DNA from: Capsaspora owczarzaki ATCC 30864
Lineage: Eukaryota; Opisthokonta; Filasterea
Assembly: GCF_000151315.2 (NCBI RefSeq)
Contig: NW_011887299.1
Location: 650,894 to 714,893 of the forward strand
Length of the DNA: 64,000 bases
Direction: 5' to 3'
Part shown: piece after piece, positions 12,822 to 22,404 of the stretch
How positions within the stretch are numbered: the stretch's first letter is position 1
Layout: each line of letters begins with the position of its first letter
The notes under the pieces: model-generated
The model's database searches: none
What the model was told of the DNA's origin: nothing
What the model saw: only the letters and a program-made list of their open reading frames with translations
Program-made: the position numbers and the translations under genes

Positions 12822-14688
12822 CTACGAAAAGTCGCGATTGGACAAGACCATGGGTGCAATCAGCGTCCAGAAGTACAGGACCAACACGCCCCAGCTGGAG
12901 CCCATCTTGGCCCAGACAGCCGCGGTCGACTGGCTGATGACAAAGCCGTTGTTGCCGCTCGAAATGTCATTCCACCCGGTCAGCACCTCAGCCATGTACA
13001 TGGCGGCAAGAGCAAAGCAGAGGTGGAAGGCAAAGTAGCTGTAGTTGACGCCGCCGCTTTCATCGTCATCGTCAGCGCCATCATCGCCCTGAGCGGCACG
13101 ACCAGATTTGTCGCCTTGCTCGGCAATGATGGCCGAGTTGCTGGAGGAAGGCACGTGCGTCATTTCAGAACTAGAGCCCGAGGAGCTCCCAGTGTGAACA
13201 GCGGCGTAGGCGACTGAAATAAACGTCAGAATAAAGCCAATGACGACAGCGACGTTCTGCGTCGAGTCGGTGGAGGTGAGCGAGTTGCAGGGATAGTCGC
13301 TCTCGGGCTCGCTCGAGACGGCGCTCCACACAAGGTAGGTCGAGTACAATGTGACCACGGACGACTGCAAGAGTCCCGACTTTGGGTTGTGCTCCTGCAC
13401 CTTGCCCGAGATGGACACGAGCGTCAGGACGATGCACACCAGAAAGTTGAACGTCACAAAGAACGTGTTGATGCGGCACGACGAGTCGCCAGGCAAAAAG
13501 TACGTCCACATGATCACAGTCAGCGCAAAGGCGGTGCCGTTGAACAGGAAGGTGAGTCCGATGAGAAGAACAAACCAGATGCGCGCCTGAGTGTCCTGGA
13601 ACTTGGCAACGAGCTTGTCGTTGAGCGAGTGGGCAAAGTCCACGAGCAGGACGAGCTGGATGAGGATGAACACAATCGCACCCGCCATGCTGGGGTACTG
13701 GAACTGCTCAATGTTGCTGCCCGGAATGAAAAAGCAGCCAATGATGGAGCCGAGCCAGAGCGCCAGCTTGAGCGGCCACCAGCTGTTTTGGATGGATGCG
13801 CGAGGGTCGCTGCTCGAGGAGACGCCATACATGATCAGCGCCATGAATGTGTGGAAGAGTACGAGGCCCAGACAGACCCGATACACTGCTACCGTGCCGT
13901 AACAGGAAGGGTCGTTGTCGTTGCAACCAAAATCGAGGTAGCTGGGCGCAGTGCTCTGCATCTTGTCCTCTGCCCACGACGAGCTCAGAATCCACGCCGC
14001 AATCGAGGCCGTCAAGAACATGATTGCGTATGTAACGCGCGTGCCGACCGAGCGGCTGACCAATCTGCAAAGTGCAAAAAAAGTATTGTAGTGAGTTGCA
14101 AAACAAGAAGCACGACGCAGTGCGTTGGGACAACATACCAAACAATAATTTCTGTTTTGTTTTTGTTTATAAAAATATCTCAACATGAGCTCTGAGTAAC
14201 TTCTCAACGTCTCAGAAAACGGGTCGGTCTCACTTTCCTCTTTTCCCCTCAGCCTGCGTCCTTGCTTTCCAGAGCAACTCGCCGTCGCTTTTACACACAG
14301 ATGCGCTCCGCATTGCAAGCCAGACGAGTTCAACAACAAAAGCGACACTCTCAATGGTAGGAAAGCAGATGGCTCGCGTTTTGGTGACGCCATCGTCGAA
14401 CACGTACAAAAACGCTTCAAGCAAACCGTACCAGACGCCCCAACGTCCTCATCCCCAGCGGCCAATGCGCAAAGCAAAGCCCCAAGCACAGACACCCAAA
14501 CAGCCAAAGGGTGGGAAGTTGGTCGAGAGTCGGTGGTTCCTCATGGAGCTCAGTCGCGGCTGCGAACGATACAGTCCCGCCAAATGCTGTCTCAATGGAC
14601 TAGCGTTGCTTTACCCGCAGCAGCTCGTCAGGGCACGGCAGGCACAGCACGCAGCCATTTCACCCGCACAACAGATCAGCGAAGCCAT
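12822..14688 (-). CDS. SERINC: Serine incorporator (SERINC/TDE1 family) membrane protein
   Basis: Two exons, 14688-14615 and 14064-12822, join in frame to 438 residues, the usual SERINC length. Exon 1 encodes the hallmark Cys-rich start MASLICCAGEMAACCACRA, which splices to LVSRSVGTRVTYAIMF. Eleven or so hydrophobic segments follow, with family motifs such as VYRVCLG, the WWPLK stretch, FFIPG, TYLVWSAVSSEP and the C-terminal WTLIAPMVLSNRDF. SERINCs are multi-pass scramblase-like proteins of ER, Golgi and plasma membrane, linked to serine and phospholipid handling. A longer open frame upstream of exon 2 runs through the intron and is not the real N-terminus. The acidic loop (GDDGADDDDESGG) before the last helices is poorly conserved, as in other members. 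Confidence 0.95.
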
Positions 14689-14874
14689 GCTGAACCAAAG
14701 CACCAGTAAACTCAAAAAAAAAAAAAAGTTGACTGGATTTGCATTGAGTTTTTCGATTTGTATTTTGGATTTGCATTGATGTTCATGTCAGACACACACA
14801 CTTTCATCAACAGCTCAGTCATTCATTCACTCTTCACACAATTCGCCACAAACTAAAAAAAAAAGAAGGGAGAA

Positions 14875-16573
14875 ATGACAGCGAAAGTCGATCTGAAGGT
14901 CGTTCTGCTCGGCCGCGAGGCGAGTGGCAAGACGTGCCTGGTCGATCGCTATCTGCATGACCGCTTCAACTTTGGCGTCAACCAAGCCGTGAGTGGTTTC
15001 GAGAGTTGTAACCAAGAGATAGAGAAAGAAGGGCAGAGTTGTTGGTTGGGGGGATGTCGGAGCGGAGTTGCGCAGAGTCCGGTGACGTCCACGGGAGCGA
15101 GCGAGCGAGCGAGCGGGGCGATCGAGTTCAACTCAGTTTGGCTTTGCAAGGTTCATCTCGACTTTTGGGGGTTGGTCAAGTGGGGTTGGGTTTCGGGCGT
15201 TTGACAAGGAGAGAGACGGAAGAAGAGGGAAGCGGGGAAAGAATCAACCCAGCCAAAGGACAAGTCAGCGTGACCACAACCGCGTGTGGACAGTGCTGAC
15301 ATTGAGTGGCTGTCACTGGTTGGTTGGTTGGTTGGTTTGGTGGTTGGTTGGGTGACGAAGAGGCAGAGCGGGGGACGTTTCCGAGGAGCAAATCGCCATT
15401 GCGCAGTCGCTTTGAGTTCCCCAATGGTCACTCTGCTGTCTGTGTTGGCCAGCCTTCATAGGGGGGGGGGATGCACATTCATATTGGCAAAATCTTTGAG
15501 GGGCTAGGTTTGAAGCGGTTTGTTTCGTTGTAGCGACGCTTTGCTTGAACCGAGGAGATTCTGAGATTTTGAGGCTTGGAGGCGGTTCCCATTGCCGTCA
15601 CTGCAAATCTAAAACCTCACAAACAACATCATGTTATGTTGCAATACCTCTGTGTGTTCCCGTGTTACTCACAATTTCCGACTCTTTGTGGATATTGTTC
15701 AGACTGTCGGAGCGGCGTTCGGCGCAAAGAAGCTGCAAATTGGCGGCCATACCATCACGATGGGCATATGGGTAAGTCAGTGGGTGGTGGTGGTATCCGA
15801 TATGTGTCTTTGATCCGATGTGTCTTTGATCCGATTTGTGCCTTGGATGTACATCTCGTTTTGACTTGTCTCCCGCTCACATTGTCCTCATCATCAGGAT
15901 ACCGCTGGCTCTGAACGATACGAGGCAATGAGTCGCATTTACTATCGTGGCGCCAAGGCAGCAATCACATGCTTTGGTAAGCGCCTTCCGAATCACAACG
16001 ACCGCTTTGGCGCAAACTATCAAGAAAGAAGTTTCTCACCCTCTCCCTCTCTCTATCTTTTTTTCCCTCCTCTTTGTTGGTCAGATGTCATGGACCCAAC
16101 ATCATTTGAACGGCTTAAATTCTGGGTGAACGAATTGCGAAACAACGAGGAGCATTGCAAGTTGTACATTTGCGGCACCAAGGTCGATATAGCGGAGGGC
16201 AATCGTAGTGGCCGTGTTGATGTCCACTCCGTGTCAGACTACGCCGACGAGGTGCACGCACGGTATTTTGACACATCAAGCAAGACGGGCCAAGGCATTC
16301 AGGAGCTCTTTACAGCGATTGCCGAGGATTTCATCCAAAGCGAGTCAAAGACACGAACACTTGCAGCTGGTATGTTTTGTGCTCGAGATCCTGTCGCGTG
16401 TTGTTGTGTTTGAGCTTTTTTTGTTTGTTTGTTTGTTTGTTTGTTTGGCGGAGTTGACGTGCTGACGGTTTATTCTGTGTACTTTGGTAGATGGCGCAAC
16501 CGTTCCTCTAGCACGACGAGACCCCGTTGGTTCTGGCCGTTCTGCGGAACCTGCAGGCGGATGTTGTGCATGA
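14875..16573 (+). CDS. RAB24: Small GTPase RAB24
   Basis: Five exons (14875-14988, 15703-15771, about 15898-15976, 16085-16369, 16491-16573) give about 209 residues. The order is: P-loop GREASGKT, switch I region ([13 protein letters not shown]), [23 protein letters not shown], the base-specificity motif CGTKVD, and TSSKTGQ. The match to RAB24 is specific: the switch II glutamine that helps GTP hydrolysis is Ser (DTAGSERYE), as in animal RAB24, so slow hydrolysis is expected. The C-terminus ends CCA, a probable geranylgeranylation site. RAB24 acts in late autophagy and membrane clearance. Intron 1 (15-15.7 kb) is unusually long for the window and carries GGTT repeats. Intron 4 contains a TTTG tetranucleotide run. 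It starts 186 bp from the divergent SERINC start. Confidence 0.95.
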
Positions 16574-16921
16574 GTGATATCCATTTTGCCGGAAGTTTTG
16601 ATGTTTTTTGTCGATCGTCTCAAAGTTCAACAGAGCTTTTTTTTCATTTTTGCAGTTGAATTGTTTTCGTTTTGTTGCTTGGGGTTTTCAACTGGACGCT
16701 CACTTTAGCAAAATTTGTCAGTGAATGTTTCACAACGGGGACTTTGAGAGACCTTTTCCTGAAGTCGGTGGATGATTTTCAGTGGAAGAGGTGATGAATG
16801 CTTTGAGACGAATTTCAACAGCGCAATCAATCCAACGCAAAACCAATTCCCATTCGCTTGGTCGTGCAGTGTTTGTTTGTTTGTTTAGTCTTTTTATTAT
16901 CTTGTCTGAGAGTTGAAGCAA
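16574..16921 (+). promoter_or_regulatory. Upstream region of NOP53
   Basis: This is T-rich intergenic sequence between the RAB24 stop and the NOP53 ATG at 16922, with a short TTTG repeat at about 16872-16888. No gene is supported. Confidence 0.4.
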
Positions 16922-19161
16922 ATGGTCAAAGCAAAGGCACCACCAGCACCAGCAGCAGCACCAGCACCAGCAGCAGCGCCTGAGCAGCCCAAGCGCAAGC
17001 GAGTGAGCAAGGCCGGCACCAAGAACATGCGCAAGAACATCCCGACGACCGAGTTTGACGACTACATCGAGACCATCCGTCACGACGAGCGCACGGGTGG
17101 CGCGATGGCTGAGCGGGACGACGCGGCGCTGTTCATGATTGATCGCGTGGCGACGCGCTCCAAGGCGGCCGCCAACAACAACGGCAAGACCGCCGCCGCC
17201 GTCAAGACCAGTCTCAGGCAAACCAGATCCGCAAAGATGTCGACGGGTGACGACAGTGAGGATGGGGCTGAGAGCGGCGAGGACGAGCCGGAAGAGGAGG
17301 AGCTCCAGCCAAAGCCTCGTGGCTCCCATGTGGATGGCCGATCAGCGTCGAAGGCGACCAAGGCGAAGGCGTCCGCGACCGCAGCCAAGCCAGCTGCCGG
17401 CACAAGCAAGAAGACCACTGCTGCGTCCAAAGCGGCGGCGGCGGCGGCAGAAGCAGCTGTGGCAATGGAAGTGGAGGAGGAAGAGGCTGAAGCAGAGCAG
17501 CCGCGCGCACTGATGATCGCTGTCGGTGGTCCGCCCAAGCGCACCCCGCGCCAGTCGCACGTCGACAAGGTGATTGCAGGCAACCAGTTCATCAAGGCGG
17601 TGGCGGGCGGTCGTGCTGCTCCCACGCGGAAACTGCGCGAAGTCAAGCTCAAGACGGCCAGGCCCAGCGGCAACGAATCCGATTCCGATGTCGGCGAGGA
17701 CTACTCGCACCCAGTCACAAAGTCGCTCGCGATTGCGGCCAAGAAGGACGCCTTTGTGCCGCCACCACCAGTCATTGGCCACCAGGTGGCCGGGTTTGAC
17801 TTGTGGTCGACTCCAGCGCTGAGTACCAGCGTCACAGACAACGTGCAAGCCCCGCCAGTCCCATGGAACAAGAAGGGCTTCACCTCAGACTATGTGCAGG
17901 CGACGCTGCCCGTGCCCAAGCGTATTCCAGTCACGATGCGTCAGGCGCCATCGGCGCTGCCGGCTGTGATGGCCGCGCATCCCGGTCAATCGTACAATCC
18001 CGACCAGGACGATCACGCTGACGCGCTCACCATTGCTGCTGCAGCAGAAGTCGCCAGGTTGGCTGAAGCCGAGCGCATCAAAAACCGCCTCAAGCCGTAC
18101 GTGTCCTCGGGCGCCAAAAAGAACGGCAAGGCCAACTACAAGTGGGAGGACGAGGTCCAGGATGCCTTCAACATCAACGGCACCCTTGTCGGTGGATGGA
18201 GCGACGATCGCGTTATGGACACCCCCTCCCTTGCTGCCAAGGACAGCCAGGCGTCCAAGAAGAATGCAGCGGCCCAGGCCAAGAGCGGGGCTGTGACTCA
18301 GGGCCTGAGCACGTCCGTGCCGATGGCGGTCGCACCAAAACAGTTAGCAGCTTCCAAGCAAACAGCTTCAGCAATATCCGCGTTCGTCGTGCAAGTAGTC
18401 GACGACGCTGATACTTCCGCAATGGACACTAACGACGCACAATCAGACGAGGAGAGCGAAGACGAGGACGAGGAAGACGAGGAAGACGAGGAAGACGAGG
18501 ACGAGGAAGACGAGGAAGACGATTCTGCCCCCTACCGCTCGGCCAACCCTGCCACTACCGATGACGCCCGCAAGACCAAGACCCAACGCAACCGCGAGCG
18601 ACGAGAGCGCGAGCGCGTGCGAGCGGCTGCCGACGCCAAGAAGGCGCGTGGTGTTCAGCAAGACATTTACCGTGCCAAGAGTATTGCGCAGGAGGTTGAG
18701 CGCGAGTTGGACGAGATTGAGGATCGCGCCGACGAGAAGGCCGCCGTGCAGGAGGCCACCGAGCCCTACGCGACCAAGCGTCTTGGCCGCAAGGCGTTCG
18801 TCGAGGAGCCCATGCAAGTCAAGCTCAGGCACGAGCTTCCCGACACGCTCCGTTCGCTGGTCCAAGAGGGCAATCTTCTCAAGGACCGCTTCCTTAGTCT
18901 GCAGCGACGCAACATGGTTGAAGCTCGCGATCGCGTCGCGTACGTTACTTGGCAGTTTCTGTGTTGTTTGTTGCGTGATGTTGTTCAGGTTCAGGTTTTG
19001 CTCATGGTTTTACATTCGTGCTTTTTTTTTCTTTGACACACAGACCCAAGCGTCGTTATAAGCTCAAGAATTACCGAACAGGTTCTCAAAAGAAGTTTGA
19101 TCATCAATTCGAGGCCAAGCTCAAGGTCGAGGCCAAGAAGCACGCGTCCGCGCGATCGTGA
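16922..19161 (+). CDS. NOP53: Ribosome biogenesis protein NOP53 (GLTSCR2/PICT1)
   Basis: Two exons, 16922-18939 and 19044-19161, give 711 residues. The N-terminal block KNMRKNIPTTEFDDYIE...ERTGG and the C-terminal block (FVEEPMQVKLRHELPDTLR, GNLLKDRFLSLQRRNMVEAR, then PKRRYKLKNYRTGSQKKFD) are the two conserved NOP53 regions. NOP53 is a nucleolar 60S assembly factor that recruits the exosome helicase Mtr4 for 5.8S/ITS2 processing. The middle is enlarged by Ala/Lys-rich sequence, an acidic run of Glu/Asp at about 18449-18523 and a basic Arg/Glu coiled segment. An arch-interaction-like motif could not be fixed by eye. The start is the first ATG; upstream in-frame sequence lacks one. Confidence 0.92.
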
Positions 19162-20401
19162 ATTCAAAATCGATTGATTCTTTGTTGAGCGACTGTTGTA
19201 TTTTTTTTTGTGCCTCTTCTTTTTGTTTAATCGAATCTGAGCTTCTTTTTTCATGCTCCTTGTTTTGTTTTTCTGTCGAACCGTTGAAACCGGATCATCG
19301 AAAACCAATGGGAAAGTCCCAAAAAAAAGAAAAAAAAGAAAAAAAAGGAAATCAGTCTTGCTTTTGATCCAGTAAGCGAAAACCAGTTGACTTTGCCACG
19401 CTCGCTTTCTGCGCATCAACTGCGGTTGAAATTTTGGTCTTCTTTCATGAGTCGCTGCTTTGGCGAATTCGGGAGGCGGCGTCGTGCTCATCGGACATGG
19501 GGGGGGCATTGTGTGGGTCATCAGCAGCACAATGCTGTATTCAAAATGAAAATGGAGTTTTTTTATTTTATTTTTTATTTTATTTGGGTTCGAGGTGACT
19601 GAGTCACTCCCACCCTTGGCTTGCCCAGCCTTGTTCATGACGCATCGTCAGCGGTGCTTCTCTCGTGTGGCATGCAGCCCCATGACTGACCCCTGGCCTG
19701 GTGTTCGTTCGTGTGTGAGTGAGTGAGTGGCCTTGTCCGCCACAGTTCGCTTCCTTGCGTCTCTTGCCGCTCAGTCCGCCACCCGGGGGTTGGCTTCCTC
19801 TCTTTGCGATGCGTCTCTGCTTGCTCTCCGTGTCTTGCTTTGTGGGGGGGGGGGCAGGGCTGGTGTCCGCCTGGGCTGCCCGCACTGCCATAGCATCGCG
19901 TTTGACGGGGGTGAGTTGCCGATTAAGGTTTATTCAGCCTCAAAGTTTTTTTTTTTTTTTTTTTTTTGGGTTTCTTTCCTTTTCCAATCCTTGCAGAGTG
20001 TTCCGCATCGCAAATCGCAAATCGCAAATCGCAGCGCTCGCGTCGGCCTTTTGATGTTGAAGTTTCTCGCTTCAACACAACAGCACTGTTTGCTCCACTG
20101 CTCTGTTTGTGCTTCAAAGTCGCGGCATTTCGCATTCAAAACGAACACTTTTTTTTTTTTTTTTTTTTTTTTTGCATCAAGGTTTCAGATTTTTCCTTAT
20201 TTGGTGAAATTTTGGTTTGAATTTTTCTCATGTCTTAATTTTTTCTCAGAATTCGGTTGCAATTCTGTGTCATGACAATGTTTATTGGGGAGTTTGGCTT
20301 GGGATTTTTGCACAATGGCTGACGTTTGTATTCTCTTTGATTTTGAACTCTGGTCAGATTTTGCAAGGCAACCTCAGCGTGGCAGTCCTGACACTACTGT
20401 G
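19162..20401. other. 1.2-kb intergenic region, no gene seen
   Basis: The region contains oligo-A and oligo-T tracts (19320-19350, 19557-19585, 19946-19968, 20150-20173), a G-run at 19843-19853, a short GAGT repeat near 19712 and a CAAATCG heptamer repeated three to four times at about 20010-20032. Open frames here are short and low complexity. It is probably the NOP53 3' end plus the promoter or 5' UTR of the downstream kinase. Confidence 0.5.
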
Positions 20402-22251
20402 ATGTCGGCCGATACACTTGCACCTGGCGCAAGTATGAGCATGAACAACTCAACCAAGCCTGGGTCAGTGATTTGCCATCAAAACTCATCGTTGGACTAT
20501 TTGATTTTTTTTTCTCTTGCGGCTGCAGAGCCAGTTCCTCCACCATCCAGACCATACAACCCCGCGACAGGTCTTGCTTCTCCTGTTGCACCACCACCCT
20601 CGCGTGCTGTTGTTGGCGCAACTCCCAACACCAATTCCTCGTTGGCACAGCCGCAATCTGCACCGCCAGCTGAAACAAAACCAGAGCCCACCGCGGCACC
20701 AATATCCACCACACCTGCCGTTTCCGCAGCACCAGAACCGAAAGGGCTTCTCCGGGAAGACGAAGAGGTTGAAGATCACAGTTTCGGTCAGTGTTGTCTC
20801 TTTGTGGCTGTTTCCATCCGTTGCTTTTTTCGATTCGTCGACCAGTTGCTCAATGCTGTGGTCCGTACAAACAGAGCTATACGGGTTTTCCGATACAATC
20901 TTGTCGCGATACAAGATAAAGCGAAAGCTGGGATCGTAAGTTCAACCGAGACGATGAGCTAGGCCTCGTTTGTGGCACCTTGCCATGCTCACTTCCTTCG
21001 GTCTGGGAATGCTGACAGGGGTGCCTTTGCCATGGTGTTTCTTGTTCAAAATCGCGAAACTGGCCTGGAGTTTGCCATGAAGGCAGTCATCAAGGCACGC
21101 GTGGTGGACAAAGTACGGCTGGAAAACGAGATTGCCGCGCTTCGCAAGGCACAGCATCGAAATGTGGTCGCATTCGAAGAAACCTCCGAAGATGACAAGT
21201 ACCTTTACGTGTTAATTGAGTTGTAAGCCACACTCCTCGTTTTTCTATCCGGCGTTCTTTGACTTTTGAAACTCACCACTGTTCTCTCATTGACAGCTGT
21301 CCCGGCGGCGAGCTGTTTGACGCCATCATTGAGCGCAACTCGTTTCCGGAAGCGACTGCAGCAATCATCATGAAGAATCTTGTGCAGGGTGTTGCCTATT
21401 TGCACAGTATTGGAGTTGTGCATCGCGATCTCAAGGTACGTTGTTTGTTCTGGTTTGATGGATAAGGCCGGGTGGTACCTTTCGTCGAATCAACTCACGA
21501 GTTTTGTGTGTGTTGCCTTTGGATTTATAGCCGGAGAATGTTTTGCTGATGGATCGCGAGAACTTTAGCAAGGGCGTGAAAATTTCAGATTTCGGCGTCG
21601 TGAGTTTGTTTGAGGAGACTGCCAAAAAGCGACAATTGCTGCAATCATCTTGCGGCACGATGCACTACATGGGTATGTCCTAAATTGCATGTGATCATCT
21701 CCAGGAAAAAAAAGCAAAACAAAACACAACTGGTCTTTGTGCACTCACTTTCACTGGGTGTTTGGGTTTTTGGGTTCCAGCGCCCGAAATCATCTCGGGG
21801 AAGCAGTACGACCACGCTTGCGACCTGTGGTCTTGTGGCGTCATTTTGTACAATCTCTTGTCGGGAGACTATCCGTTTGACGACGAGAGTGACTTTGAGT
21901 TGATGAAGAAGATTGTGCGGGCAGACGTACGGTTTGATCATCCTGGATGGCAGTCCATCTCTCCAGCAGGTAAGGATCGTGGAGCTATCCCATGCCAATG
22001 ATTATGGCGATAGGTCCCAATCTCTGACTGGTTCATTTGATTGACTTTTGTTTTCTTTATTTGTTTTGGCAGCTCGAAATTTGATAACACGACTTCTAAA
22101 GGCAGATCCTTTCGAACGCTTGAGTGCAAACGAAGCGCTACATCACTCATGGCTGAAGGTGTGTGATGGATTCATGAAATGGATTTTTTCTCGGTCAATT
22201 TTGACTCATGCTTTTTGTGTTTTCTTGTTGCAGCACGTCAAAGCAGATTGA
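20402..22251 (+). CDS. CAMK-type serine/threonine protein kinase without C-terminal regulatory region
   Basis: Nine exons can be joined (about 20402-20432, 20529-20786, 20875-20935, 21019-21222, 21297-21435, 21531-21672, 21781-21969, 22073-22158, 22234-22251) to give 375 residues. The first junction is the least certain: a donor at 20433 keeps frame, whereas one at 20464 does not. A Pro/Ala/Ser-rich N-terminus of about 100 residues precedes a complete kinase domain. It has the Gly loop GSGAFAMVF, the Lys in FAMKAV, HRDLKPEN, DFG (ISDFGVV), GTMHYMAPE and [19 protein letters not shown]. These features are those of the CAMK group. The protein ends (HSWLKHVKAD) right after the last kinase helix. 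It therefore lacks the autoinhibitory and calmodulin-binding tail of true CaMKs and may be controlled by its N-terminus or by partners. Confidence 0.88.
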
Positions 22252-22404
22252 AAGTCCTTTGCGCCTGTTGTGTGATTTTACAGCCATGTCTTATTATCGA
22301 TTTTTGATTTTTTATGCTTGTTATCGCTCTTATTTGTGACAATATGATTCATGTGCGTTTGTGTGCTTTGACAAAACCCCAACATTTGTGGCAGACCCTC
22401 TGCC

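Noticed and set aside
12822-14507. Single-exon 561-residue reading of the SERINC gene from 14507
   Set aside because: Its first 150 residues read through an intron. A separate exon at 14688-14615 encodes the family's Cys-rich N-terminus and splices in frame at 14064.
16913-16921. Upstream start for NOP53 at 16913
   Set aside because: The codon is TTG; the first ATG in frame is at 16922.
17080-17848. Long minus-strand frames antisense to NOP53
   Set aside because: GC-rich coding DNA with biased third positions opens antisense frames; the plus-strand NOP53 match explains the region.
20464-20528. Kinase intron with donor at 20464
   Set aside because: It leaves the frame wrong for the kinase domain; a donor at 20433 gives a coding length divisible by three.
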